From assembly GCA_947623455.1 (NCBI GenBank), contig OX392530.1, forward strand, positions 126,501 to 190,500: 64,000 nucleotides of DNA, in the 5' to 3' direction. How positions within the stretch are numbered: the stretch's first letter is position 1; the number at the start of each line of letters is the position of its first letter. The position numbers and the translations under genes were made by a program. Below the pieces are notes generated by a model, which saw only the letters and a list, made by a program, of their open reading frames with translations, had not been told where the DNA came from and searched no databases. Positions 14,801 to 29,800 of this stretch are shown in pieces. The DNA comes from Mimachlamys varia. Lineage: Eukaryota > Mollusca > Bivalvia > Pectinida > Pectinidae.

Positions 14801-17800
14801 ATTCTCAGAAATAGGGATAACAAACTTCAATTGTCAAAATCCAAGATGGCTGCCTGTCGGCCATGTTGTTTTCCGATCTGTCCAAAAATGGAATATGCAC
14901 AACTAGGGACCAAGGTGAACCAACAAATGAAATTTGAGAAAGATACCTTCAGTACTTTCTTAGAAATAGCGATAACAAACTTCAATTGTCAAAATCCAAG
15001 ATGGCTGCCTGTCAGCCATATTGTTTTCTGATCTGTCCCAAAATGGAATATACACAACTACGGACCAAGGTGAACCAACACATGAAATTTGAGAAAGATA
15101 CCTTCAGTAATTTCTGAGAAATAGCCATAACGAACTTCAATTGTCAAAATCCAAGATGGCTGCCTGTCGGCCATGTTGTTTTCGGATTGGTCCAAAAATG
15201 CAATATGCATAACTAGGCACCAAGGGGAACCTGCACATGAAATTTGAGAAAGATCCATTCAGTACATTCTCAGAAATAGAGATAACAAAGTTCAAATGTC
15301 AAAATCCAAGATGGCTGCCTGTCGGCCATCTTGAATTCAGATCGGTCCCAAAATGGAATATACACAACTACGGACCAAGGTGAACCAACACATGAAATTT
15401 GAGAAAGATACCTTCAGTACTTTCTTAGAAATAGCGATAACAAACTTCAATTGTCAAAATCCAAGATGGCTGCCTGTCGGCCATGTTGTTTTTGGATTGG
15501 TCCCAAAATGCAATATGCATAACTACACACCAAGGGGAACCTACACATGAAATTTGAGAAAGATCCATTCAGTACATTCTCAGAAATAGCGATAACAAAG
15601 TTCAACTGTCAAAATCCAAGATGGCTGCCTGTCGGCCATGTTGTTTTCGGATTGGTCCAAAAATGCAATATGCATAACTAGGCACCAAGGGGAACCTACA
15701 CATGAAATTTGAGAAAGATCCATTCAGTACATTCTCAGAAATAGCGATAACAAAGTTCAAATGTCAAAATCCAAGATGGCTGCCTGTCGGCCATCTTGAA
15801 TTCAGATCGGTCCCAAAATGCAATATGCACAACTAGGGACCAAGGGGAACCAACACATGAAATTTGAGAAAGATCCATTCAGTACATTCTCAGAAATAGG
15901 GATAACAAAGTTCAAATGTCAAAATCCAAGATGGCTGCCTGTCGGCCATCTTGAATTCAGATCGGTCCCAAAATGGAATATGCACAACTAGGGACCAAGG
16001 TGAACCAACACATGAAATTTGAGAAAGATTCCTTCGGTACTTTATGAGAAATAGCGATAACAAGAATTGTTTACGGACGGACTGACGGACTGACGGACGG
16101 ACGGACGGACGGACCACGGACCACGGACGCAGGGCGATTTGAATAGCCCACCATCTGATGATGGTGGGCTAAAAATATATACACAATATATAGTATCTAG
16201 AATCTTTACTTATTAAATTTTAGTCATTAAAAACATAATCAATAACAATTTAGTAACATAATACATAGTACAGTAAACCGTGTCACCTGTGTGGTCAGGT
16301 GTAGACTGATTATAAGCTCACATGCCATTTGGGCAGGTTAGTTAATAAATTTGATTGAACCATTTCATCTGTTATGATCATGAATAAGAGGGCCTTAAAT
16401 TAGCTCACCTGATATTTTATTTTCAAATTATAAGCTGTTGACTACCATGAAGGTTTTCAGGAGTACAAGAAAGGCCAGTGGGACTACAACCTCCATTTAT
16501 AAAAAAAATTGAAATTCCTTTGTGCAAAAAAAAAACAATTTGAAAAAAAATCATTCCACTGGTTGAGAAGATTTTTGATAATAGTTATTTCTTCTTTTTC
16601 CCCTCATGTGCCCCTTCAATCTGCCCAAAAATGGGGCACACACAAATCAGTATATATACAAAGTTGTTTTTTCATTCCCTTAGCATCCTTTAAACTGCAT
16701 TTGATTTAAGTTCCTTCATTTTTATAGGAGTACAATTGTTCTATTTTCCCTGGGGCCCGCCCCTCTGTCCCCCAAAACCCTTTGTTTATTCAAAATTGTG
16801 AACCCTTTGGCCAATGACGCTCCATACAAAATTTGGTCCAAATCCTATGAACCTTTAAGGACAAACAGCGTTTTAAAGAAAAAGCTGACAGATGATGGAT
16901 AAATGATGCCAGACGATGAACACTGCGCCATGGTATATGTTCACTCAGCTAAAAAGGAGTGTGGCCCTAGTCGTAACTACCTACCTTGATATCCTCTTTC
17001 CAGAAAGTCTTTGTGTCATCGGACAGTGCCATTTGTGGTGCCACCTCCTTGATCTGTAAACAACATGAATGTAATGCAGAGTTATGATCAACAGACCAAA
17101 AATATATCTATTGTAAGAAACAACTAGAAATATCTGTGAGACATAAATGGCCCCCATATGAAATATACATAAGTTCTACAAAATTTCATGAAACAATGAG
17201 TTAGATTTTGACTAATGAATTATCTCCTATTTTTGTTTTCATAAGATGAATACTGCCATTGTCTTCACATTGCCATATTACATATACATACCAAATTTTA
17301 TTTAAATTGGACAATATTTAAATTTCGAACAATCAGCAGCCTCTATTTGGCAGTCATCTTGAAATGCTAATGCCTTATTTTTTTTTGTTTATAATGAGCA
17401 ATGTAATGTTATCATCCCTCCTCCCACCAAGTTTCTTCATAATCAGTGAAGTAGAAGAAAAGTTATTACAGGATATGTTTTCTGCAAATCAGAGGTTGTT
17501 GTGGCCATCTTGGATGCATGATCTGGAAAAAAAGGTGCACAACAAGACATCATACTTATTATGTATGCGAGGTTTGATGACAATCGTATGTGTAATTATT
17601 GAAATTAGTTGGTTTCATAACCATGGAACAGGGTGGGACAGGCAGGACGCCAAGCAACAGAAAGGGCCTACCTTGAGTACAATGATTCCAATGATAATGA
17701 TGATACAGATGATGTTGAGGATGGTAAGGACCTACCTTGAGTACGATGATTCCCAAGATAATGATGATACAGATGATGTTGAGGATGGTAAGGACCTACC

Positions 17801-20800
17801 TTGAGTACAATGATTCCCATGATGATGATACAGATGATGTTGAGGATAGTAAGGGCCTACCTTGAGTACGATGACTCCCATGATGATGATACAGATAATG
17901 TTGAGGATGATAAGGACCTACCTTGAGTACGATGATTCCCATGATGATGATACAGATGATGCTAAGGATGGTAAGGACCTACCTTGAGTACGATGATTCC
18001 CATGATGATGATACAGATGATGCTAAGGATGGTAAGGACCTACCTTGAGTACGATGATTCCCATGATGATGATACAGATGATGCTAAGGATGGTAAGGAC
18101 CTACCTTGAGTACAATGATTCCCATGATGATGATACAGATGATGTTGAGGATGGTAAGGACCTACCTTGAGCACGATGATTCCCATAATGATGATACAGA
18201 TGATGTTGAGGATAGTAAGGGCCTACCTTGAGTACGATGACTCCCATGATGATGATACAGATAATGTTGAGGATGGTAAGGACCTACCTTGAGTACGATG
18301 ATTCCCATGATGATTATACAGACGATGTTGAGGACGGTAAGGACCTACCTGGAGTACGATGATTCCCATAATGATTATACAGACGATGTTGAGGACGGTA
18401 AGGACCTACCTGGAGTACGATGATTCCCATGATGATGATACAGACAATGTTGAGGATGGTAAGGGCCTACCTGGAGTACGATGATTCCCATGATGATGAT
18501 ACAGATGATGTTGAGGATGGTAAGGGCCTACCTTGAGTACGATGATTCCCATGATGATGATACAGATGATGTTGAGGTTGGTAAGGACCTACCTTGAGTA
18601 CGATGATTCCCATGATGATGATACAGATGATGTTGAGGATGGTAAGGGCCTACCTTGAGTACGATGATTCCCATGATGATGATACAGATGATGTTGAGGA
18701 TGGTAAGGGCCTACCTTGAGTACGATGATTCCCATGATGATGATACAGATGATGCTAAGGATGGTAAGGACCTACCTTGAGTACGATGATTCCCATGATG
18801 ATGATACAGATGATGCTAAGGATGGTAAGGACCTACCTTGAGTACAATGATTCCCATGATGATGATACAGATGATGTTGAGGATGGTAAGGGCTTACCTT
18901 GAGTACAATGATTCCCATGATGATGATGATACAGATGATGTTGAGGATGTTAAGGACCTACCTTGAGTACAATGATTCCCATGATGATGATGATACAGAT
19001 GATGTTGAGGATGGTAAGGACCTACCTTGAGTACAATGATTCCCAAGATAATGATGATACAGATGATGTTGAGGATGGTAAGGACCTACCTTGAGTACGA
19101 TGATTCCCATGATGATGATACAGACGATGTTGAGGATGGTAAGGACCTACCTTGAGTACGATGATTCCCATGATGATGATACAGATGATGTTGAGGATGG
19201 TAAGGGCCTACCTTGAGTACGATGATTCCCATGATGATGATACAGATGATGTTGAGGATGGTAAGGACCTAACTTGAGTACGATGATTCCCATGATGATG
19301 ATGATACAGATGATGTTGAGGATGGTATGGACCTACCTTGAGTATGATGATTCCCATGATGATGATACAGATGATGTTGAGGATGGTATGGACCTACCTT
19401 GAGTACGATGATTCCCATGATGATGATACAGATGATGTTGAGGATGGTAAGGGCTTACCTTGAGTACGATGATTCCCATGATGATGATACAGACGATGTT
19501 GAGGATGATAAGGGCCTACCTTGAGTACAATGATTCCCATGATGATGATACAGATGATGTTGAGGATGGTAAGGGCCTACCTTGAGTACGATGATTCCCA
19601 TGATGATGATACAGACGATGTTGAGGTTGGTAAGGACCTACCTTGAGTACGATGATTCCCATGATGATGATACAGACGATGTTGAGGATGGTAAGCAGCA
19701 GACTGATGAGACCGAGGTAGAGCATCTCTTCAGCCATGTCACAGCTGTACACTGGGATGTACGTATTACTGTCCAAGGGGAGACAATTCAGTCCTAGAGT
19801 CCGGTTAATGTGGGTTGGTAGATCCTGTCGAAAAAAGAATTATGTAATTATATGCCTTGTCTTTCTCCCTTTGTTGATAACTTTCAAGTGCAAACGGAAT
19901 ATAATAGTTAGACAAAATACATACAGCAAGATAGTACCGGTAACTTAGCCAAGTTTCAATTTAATTACATATCAATAACACTATTAAAAGTGGACGCTAA
20001 CATAAACGCTCAAAATTTTCATGTTTTTACCCCAAAACAGCAAGACCTGCAAATAAATTTCCTCCAAATTTCAGTAAGGTGTTATGATGATTTCAGTAAC
20101 TACATACTGTCAAACCTCCCTCATTAGGATGGAGACTCCCTCATTTTGACCAAAATTTACCAATCTCCCTCGACATCTCCCTCATTTAAGTCCAAACTCA
20201 TAATAAATCAAATTCTACATCTTGAGGTCAAATGAGATCCTAGTTACTGCAGGATATGTGTAATGACAATTATTGGTGTATCTGGATCAAATGAATACTT
20301 TGTGAAGTTATTTTGATACATAATAAAGGAAAGATGATACTTTCTCCGGTCCCTCATTGAAAATATAGAAAGAGGGAGATCTCCCTAATTGGAGATTTCA
20401 GAGGTTGACACCTATGTAACTACACTCTCAGTTTCAAATCAATCGGATATCAGTAACACTTTAAAAAGTGGACTTTAGCACAAATTTTCAAAATTCCCAT
20501 GTTTTTGCCCGAAAATACCAAACATTTTAACAATTTTATTTTAAATTGAGGTGAGTGAGTTTGAGTAATGTGACCAAATTTCAATTGAAATGGAGAATTA
20601 TAACACTGTGAAAGGTGGACTTTCACGTAAATGTTGATGTGGTCTTGGTCTTGATTGCAGTCGCCATCAAAAAAGCAACACCTTAGTCTCCCTTTTCTCA
20701 ACTATTGTCGAAGGCGAGCCAAAAACCACTAGTACATATATAAACAAGGAGCAGCAAAGAGCAACATAATTCTTTTTACTCAGACTCACTAGTAACAATA

Positions 20801-23800
20801 TATGCAGCGACCTGGTTATTTATCAAGTGTTTGTGTAGACATATATAATAGGCTAGTGCCCTTTAGCTAGTTGTGCCTTTTGCTATCTACGAGGTTTTAG
20901 TTTTGTGTGTGTAGACATATATAATAGGCTAGTGCCCTTTAGCTAGTTGTGCCTTTTGCTATCTACGAGGTTTCAGTTTTGTGTGTGTAGACATATATGA
21001 TAGGCTAGTGCCCTTTAGCTAGTTGTGCCTTTTGCTATCTACGAGGTTTCAGTTTTGTGTGTGTAGACATATATAATAGGCTAGTGCCCTTTAGTTAGTT
21101 GTGCCTTTTGCTATCTACGAGGTTTCAGTTTTGTGTGTGTAGACATATATAATAGGCTAGTGCCCTTTAGCTAGTTGTGCCTTTTGCTATCTACGAGGTT
21201 TTAGTTTTGTGTGTGTAGACATATATAATAGGCTAGTGCCCTTTAGCTAGTTGTGCCTTTTGCTATCTACGAGGTTTCAGTTTTGTGTGTGTAGACATAT
21301 ATAATAGGCTAGTGCCCTATAGCTAGTTGTGCCTTTTGCTATCTACGAGGTTTTAGTTTTGTGTGTGTAGACATATATAATAGGCTAGTGCCCTTTAGCT
21401 AGTTGTGCCTTTTGCTATCTACGAGGTTTTAGTTTTGTGTGTGTAGACATATATAATAGGCTATAGTGCCCTTTAGCTAGTTGTGCCTTTTGCTATCTAC
21501 GAGGTTTCTGTTTTGTGTTTGTAGACATATATGATAGGCTAGTGCCCTTTAGCTAGTTGTGCCTTTTGCTATCTACGAGGTTTCTGTTTTGTGTGTGTAG
21601 ACATATATAATAGGTTAGTGCCCTTTAGCTAGTTGTGCCTTTTGCTATCTATGAGGTTTCTGTTTTGTGTGTGTAGACTTATATAATAGGCTAGTGCCCT
21701 TTAGCTAGTTGTGCCTTTTGCTATCTACGAGGTTTCAGTTTTGTGTGTGTAGACATATATAATAGGCTAGTGCCCTTTAGCTAGTTGTGCCTTTTGCTAT
21801 CTACGAGGTTTCAGTTTTGTGTGTGTAGACATATATAACAGGCTAGTGCCCTTTAGCTAGTTGTGCCTTTTGCTATCTACGAGGTTTCTGTTTTGTGTGT
21901 GTAGACATATATAATAGGCTAGTGCCCTTTAGCTAGTTGTGCCTTTTGCTATCTACGAGGTTTCAGTTTTGTGTGTGTAGACTTATATAATAGGCTAGTG
22001 CCCTTTAGCTAGTTGTGCCTTTTGCTATCTACGAGGTTTCAGTTTTGTGTGTATAGACTTATATAATAGGCTAGTGCCCTTTAGCTAGTTGTGCCTTTTG
22101 CTATCTACGAGGTTTCAGTTTTGTGTGTGTAGACATATATAATAGGCTAGTGCCCTTTAGCTAGTTGTGCCTTTTGCTATCTACGAGGTTTTAGTTTTGT
22201 GTGTGTAGACATATATAATAGGCTAGTGCCCTTTAGCTAGTTGTGCCTTTTGCTATCTACGAGGTTTCAGTTTTGTGTGTGTAGACATATATAATAGGCT
22301 AGTGCCCTTTAGCTAGTTGTGCCTTTTGCTATCTACGAGGTTTCAGTTTTGTGTGTGTAGACATATATAATAGGCTAGTGCCCTTAAGCTAGTTGTGCCT
22401 TTTGCTATCTACGAGGTTTTAGTTTTGTGTGTGTAGACATATATAATAGGCTAGTGCCCTTTAGCTAGTTGTGCCTTTTGCTATCTACGAGGTTTCAGTT
22501 TTGACAGCACACAGGGTTCTTATATTTAAGGTAAAACACAGCAGCTTTGTTAGATGACCAAAATGCTAAATGTTTCTTTTTATCAACTTACTTATATTTT
22601 TACCTTTATTACATGTATATTTACATTCTGTATTGCCTGCGCCTGTATATCATCAGTAAACGGAATTGTACTATATCACACTGTATGCTACAATTTGCAA
22701 TGCCGCATCATATGATGTGATTCTGATGCCATATTGGACTACGTAATATCAAAGCTTTGCACTCCACCTCAGATAACATGTAGGGTGGCTTTGAATCAAT
22801 CGCTTAGATGACTTTGATTTAAATCAGGCTACCGCGGGTATTTCTTATTGCCAGATTACATACACATACCAAATTTTATTAAAATCAGACAATATCTAAA
22901 TTTCGACCAATCAGAAGCCATCATTTGGCGGCCATCTTGAATCATAATGCCATATTTTTTTGTGTATAATGAGTGCCGTCATGTAATCATCCCTCCCACC
23001 TAGTTTCATCATAATCCGTAAAGAAGAGGAAAATGTTATGCCCCCCAAATTTCATGGCAGTAAATATAAGCATTAAACTGTACCCAGATGTAGCATACAG
23101 TCTATATGAATACAATTACGATGACAGATAAATAATCATGTCGCCCTAGCTAACGGGTGACATTCTATTTATCTGTCACCCAAATTGTATTCATATTGAC
23201 TGTATGCTACATCTGGTAACAGTTCAATGCTTAAATGTGTACTCACTGTCGCAGTGTTGTTGGTAACGTGTACTCACTGTCGCAGTGTTGTTGGTAACGT
23301 GTACTCACTGTCGCAGTGTTGTTGGTAACGTGTACTCACTGTCGCAGTGTTGTTGGTAACGTGTACTCACTGTCGCAGTGTTGTTGGTAACGTGTACTCA
23401 CTGTCGCAGTGTTGTTGGTAACGTGTACTCACTGTCGCAGTGTTGTTGGTAACGTGTACTCACTGTCGCAGTGTTGTTGGTAACGTGTACTCACTGTCGC
23501 AGTGTTGTTGGTAACGTGTACTCACTGTCGCAGTGTTGTTGGTAACGTGTACTCACTGTCGCAGTGTTGTTGGTAACGTGTACTCACTGTCACAGTGTTG
23601 TTGGTAACGTGAACTCGCTGTCGTAGTATTGTTGGTAATGTGTACTCACTGTCACAGTATTGTTGGTAATGTGTACTCACTGTCACAGTATTGTTGGTAA
23701 TGTGTACTCACTGTCACAGTATTGTTGGTAATGTGTACTCACTGTCGCAGTGTTGTTGGTAACGTGTACTCACTGTCGCAGTGTTGTTGGTAACGTGTAC

Positions 23801-26800
23801 TCACTGTCGCAGTGTTGTTGGTAACGTGTACTCACTGTCACAGTGTTGTTGGTAATGTGAACTCGCTGTCACAGTATTGTTGGTAATGTGTACTCACTGT
23901 CACAGTGTTGTTGGTAATGTGTACTCACTGTCACAGTATTGTTGGTAATGTGTACTCACTGTCACAGTGTTGTTGGTAATTTGTACTCACTGTCACAGTG
24001 TTGTTGGTAATGTGTACTCACTGTCACAGTGTTGTTGGTAATGTGTACTCACTGTCACAGTATTGTTGGTAATGTGTACTCACTGTCACAGTATTGTTGG
24101 TAATGTGTACTCACTGTCACAGTGTTGTTGGTAATGTGTACTCACTGTCACAGTATTGTTGGTAATGTGTACTCACTGTCACAGTATTGTTGGTAATGTG
24201 TACTCACTGTCACAGTGTTGTTGGTAATGTGTACTCACTGTCACAGTATTGTTGGTAATGTGTACTCACTGTCACAGTGTTGTTGGTAATGTGTACACAC
24301 TGTCACAGTATTGTTGGTAATGTGTACTCACTGTCACAGTGTTGTTGGTAATTTGTACTCACTGTCGTAGTATTGTTGGTAATGTGTACTCACTGTCACA
24401 GTATTGTTGGTAATGTGTACTCACTGTCACAGTGTTGTTGGTAACGTGTACTCACTGTCACAGTGTTGTTGGTAACGTGTACTCACTGTCGCAGTGTTGT
24501 TGGTAACGTGTACTCACTGTCGCAGTGTTGTTGGTAACGTGTACTCACTGTCGCAGTGTTGTTGGTAACGTGTACTCACTGTCGCAGTATTGTTGGTAAC
24601 GTGTACTCACTGTCGCAGTGTTGTTGGTAACGTGTACTCACTGTCACAGTGTTGTTGGTAATGTGAACTCGCTGTCGTAGTATTGTTGGTAATGTGTACT
24701 CACTGTCACAGTATTGTTGGTAATGTGTACTCACTGTCACAGTATTGTTGGTAATGTGTACTCACTGTCACAGTATTGTTGGTAATGTGTACTCACTGTC
24801 GCAGTGTTGTTTGTAATGTGTACTCACTGTCACAGTATTGTTGGTAATGTGTACTCACTGTCACAGTGTTGTTGGTAATGTGTACTCACTGTCGCAGTGT
24901 TGTTGGTAACGTGTACTCACTGTCGCAGTGTTGTTGGTAACGTGTACTCACTGTCGCAGTGTTGTTGGTAACGTGTACTCACTGTCGCAGTGTTGTTGGT
25001 AACGTGTACTCACTGTCACAGTGTTATTGGTAATGTGAACTCACTGTCGTAGTATTGTTGGTAATGTGTACTCACTGTCACAGTATTGTTGGTAATGTGT
25101 ACTCACTGTCACAGTATTGTTGGTAATGTGTACTCACTGTCACAGTGTTGTTGGTAATGTGTACTCACTGTCACAGTATTGTTGGTAATGTGTACTCACT
25201 GTCACAGTGTTGTTGGTAATTTGTACTCACTGTCGTAGTATTGTTGGTAATGTGTACTCACTGTCACAGTATTGTTGGTAATGTGTACTCACTGTCACAG
25301 TATTGTTGGTAATGTGTACTCACTGTCGCAGTATTGTTGGTATGGGTGACATTGTACTGTGTCTGGCTGACATTGTACTGGAGCGTAGAAGCTGGAAGGG
25401 CAACAGTCTGCACTCTTGGAGGCGGTTCAATAGCGGCAATGATAGCACTGGCCCACAGCATACCCTGTCATGATAACGGTGTGTCTTGTCAACTTTAATA
25501 TGTAAATTTTTGGTTTATAGAAGGAGAGGAAGAAAATCATTTGCAAGAGTAACAATCCTGAATAAATTTCACCAATCTATTTTCTTGCCCAGTTGATATA
25601 CTATGCATCTTTTATATATCCATGGACACCCAGTCCAGTCTCAGTACTTCCGTAAGATCTGATACAAATTTTACCACACAGTGTTCACACAGTGAAATTT
25701 GAAAATATTTTGCAAAAACTTTCGCCAAAATTACTTTTCTTGTGCCCTTAATTTTGTCACTTAACAGGTGTTATGCTCGAAAAATAACACTGATTACTTA
25801 TGTAACGAGAACCAACGGGATTACTGGAAGGCTGATTCCCCTATTCATAAGACAAAAGTCCTAAATACAATATATACAGTTTATTTACAATACATAACAT
25901 CTAAGTTGTATAGCAGCCATTTACATGTAGATATATGTACACACACAATCAAAATGGTTCTCTCTCTCATTCAATAAAAGCAAAACGAGCAGGTCCTCAC
26001 ATAGATATACCCTAACCCCGCAAAGTGGTCAATTGTGACCTTCGACCCTTTAAACTTGACCAATCACCACCAAAATATAATCATGTGTAGAACTTTGTTG
26101 TGTGATGATACGGCATGAATATGAACCAAATCTGGCCAGGGGTCTTCAAGGTGTGTTGTACACAAGGTCCAGAAGGTATTGGTAGCTCAATTTCAATGAT
26201 GGGATATACATATTAACAAAGCGAAATACGATATTTGTTATGTCATCAAAGGATAAGAATTCAAAAACTATTGAAATAAATTATAACCTTTGATGATGAT
26301 CGTCATCAAATAGTAATTGTATCCTCCAAAAATGAACAAATCATAGTTTTACTCAAAAATGTTTCTTTCTTATATTTAATTCATTGTAAACTTTGCTCCC
26401 TCCCTGAGGGGGTAGCGAATCGCCTGGAAATATTGAAATGTTCTGAAAATGGACAAAGTATACTCAAAATGTTATTTCCCACTTAAAATATAGTAACCTT
26501 CACCTCTTCACCCAAGGGGGAATGGATGGCCCAGGGGTACTAAAACTTACATTCCCCTCCTCCCCCAGGGGGAATGGATGGCCCAGGGGTACTAAAACTT
26601 ACAAACTAAACAAAGCCTCTGATGATCATGCCATCATGCAGAGGAATAGATTGTAATGCCCCACAGAAGAAGATTTTTGAAATTTTGGTTAATTTACCTC
26701 TTTAGGGTCTTATACTGGCCCCTGGGGTTGAGGCAGGAATCCCAATTTTACAGTTTGATTCCATCTTCCTCCAAGGACAAGTTTGACTATGTAGGAATAA

Positions 26801-29800
26801 TGCCTTTGTGAAAATGGACAAAATATACCAAAAAGTGTTGTTTCCCTATAACAGCTATCGTAAACTTTATCGCCAATCAATTAACCTGCAGCATATACTT
26901 AAACATTGACTTTTGACTCACAAGTTATACCTAAGCTTACATCATCTATGATTGGGTTGAAATATCATAAGAATTATATGTTAGTTTATCAATGATAACT
27001 TACAGCATTGACAGCAGGTGGTAGGAGTGAGGCAGATATAGCGACGCCCACCAGAGATCCTGTGTTACCCCCAAGGATGGAGAGGGCGACGCCCGCACCA
27101 GAGGGCAATGCAATCAGTATGCCTGTCCACAGACTCCTGATCATACCTCTGTAGTAAACAAAATTAAAATGGAATTAACTTCACAACACAACAACATCAC
27201 ATCAATATTAGGGCCTGCTATTTAAACAAGAGGCCCAATGAGCCTGAAAAGCTCACCTGATTTTCATCTCGTTTTTAATTTAAAAAAATTTAAACAACAA
27301 TACAGCTATAGGCAAAATATCAGTGTCAATAATCTACTGAAAGATTGTAATATATTACTCATATGACCTTGAAAGTGGGTCAAGGTCATTCATTTGAACA
27401 AACTTGGTAGCCCTACATCTAAGCATGCTACATCTACAACATTAGGACCCAGTTCATAAACTTTGAAGACATTTTGTAGCCTTTCATTCCTTCATGCTAC
27501 AGGCCTAATATCAGTACCCTGGGCCTTTTAGTTATAGAAAATAAGTTTTTAGAAGATTTAAACTTTCATCACACTATGCAACATATACATGCCTAATATC
27601 AGTCCAACAGCCATTTTGGTTATTAAGAAGAATGTGTTTTATGTCATTTTGGCAGTAGAGCAAACAAGAGGCCTAAATAGGCCTGATGATTGCTGACCTG
27701 CTTTTTAATCCCACACATTTAATCTTTAAAGGTGGACTAAAATACAACTAAAGTTGGTCAAGTCATTCACTTGAACAAACTTGGTAACCCTTTATCCAAG
27801 CACGCTACAGGTCAAATACCCTTTCCCTTGGCCAATTGGTTATTGAAAAGAAGTTGTTGGCTTCTGTTTGCCAGTCCGTCCATAGGGATTGCTTATGGCA
27901 CAAAATATTTTGAAGGAGTTATTGAATTTTCATGTGATTTGCTTGCTACACTCATTACATGAACCCTTTGCTTATGTTCAATAATCAGCTAATTCTGCAC
28001 ATATTTAATAAGGCTGCTGTGACCTGATTGGCTGATTGCTTTCAAACACATTAATGTTGAAGACTATAACTGTATCCAAAGTGGCTAACATATTGAGGTA
28101 CTGTTGCAGATACATTTTTAACAAGAGGCCAATGGGTCTTAACGGTCACCTGAATTTTGCTGTACTAGTACCAATAACTTTTGTTGTTGTGTCCTTATAC
28201 TGAAATTATCATTAACTTAAACCAAGTTTGAGCTAGAAAACTGACAGGTAAAAAAGGGATCTACTTATATATCTATATATCTCCCAAAATCATCGATCCT
28301 TGAGCTTTGAACTCAACAATCAAACTCAGTGACTTTGATTTTTGTTCAATTGACTTCTCAAAAAAGACAGTTACACACGGTTTCCTTGACCTTTAAATCA
28401 GCAACATTGACCTCTTTAGCCTTGACGTTTGGTCAGTTGACTCCTTGTTTTAATTCTAATAAATTTTCTTCACAATGTCATTACAAAATTTTCATCAGTA
28501 AAGAGTTATATAATTTGACCTTGAAATTTGAGGTGGTGACCTTGACTTTTGGTCAGTTGAATCCAAACAACTTCATAATGTCAATACAAAATATTCATCA
28601 GTAAAAAGATATACAATTTGACCTTGACCTTTGACCTAGTGACTTTGATGTTCAATAAGTGTCATTACAAAATATTCATCAGTATAAGAGGCACATCTGG
28701 GTCTAAAGAAGAAGGTTGTTGAAATTTTAGCCAATTTGACTCATATGACCACCTTCCCACAGCCCCAGGCCCAGGGGTAGGCCAGAGTCGAAATTCTTCC
28801 AATATCAAAGTGTCATCTCATGGTTGTAATTCCAATCAAGTTTGAATTATTTCCAACTGGAAATGAACAAAAAAATAATCAAAAGTATCATTTTCCTAAA
28901 CAAGAGACCCAATGGGCCAGCATCGCTCACCTGGTATCAATCTCTGACTTATATTATAGTGTAAACCTAAAGTTGCCTAAAATCTTTTACTGTAAGATAT
29001 TCAGAAAAACATGTGAAGATTTAAACATATTTTACCCCTGTGACCTTGTGAGACAATGTCATTTTCATTTGCAAATTTTGTTTGGCTTCATCCAAGGAAG
29101 CTTCCAACCAAATATCATTTCTCTAGGCCTTTGGGTTTATCAGAAGAAGTCGCTCAACCGTTTTAACAGATTTGACCCCTGTGACCTTCAATATGGGTCA
29201 AGGTCATTTTTTCACAAATTTTGTCAGGCTTCAAGGAACCTTTCAGCCAAATAACATGCTTCTAGGGCTTTTGGTATTTCAGAAGTCGTTTAAAAGGTTT
29301 TAACAGATTTGACCCTTTTGACCTTGAATATGGGCCAAGGTCATTTTCATTTGCAAATTTTGCTCAGCTTCTTCCAAGGAATCTACCAGCCAAATAACAC
29401 ACTTCTAGGGCTTTTGGTATTTCAGAAGAAGTCGTTTGAAGGTTTTAACAGATTTGACCATTGTAACCTTGAATATAGGTCACTTCATTTCTTTTCGAAA
29501 ACTTTGTCATGTTTCATCCAAGAAAGATACCAGCCAAATCTACCCAAGTAATGTCTCTAGGCCTTTTGGCTAATCATCAGAAGTCATTTAAATGTTTTAA
29601 CAGATTTGACCCCTGTAACCTTGAATATAGGACCCCTGTGACCTTGAATATAGGTTAAGGTCCTTTCTTTTCGCAAACTTTGTCGAGCTTCATCCAAGGA
29701 ACCTTTCAGCCAAATATCATGCTTTTATTGGTTTTGGTTTATTAGACGAAATCTTTCAAATTTTATAATAGATTTGACCCCTATGACATTGAATATCGGT

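Noticed and set aside
23236..25345. CRISPR-like regular repeats
   Set aside because: Head-to-tail units without spacers in a eukaryotic intron, derived from an exon end.
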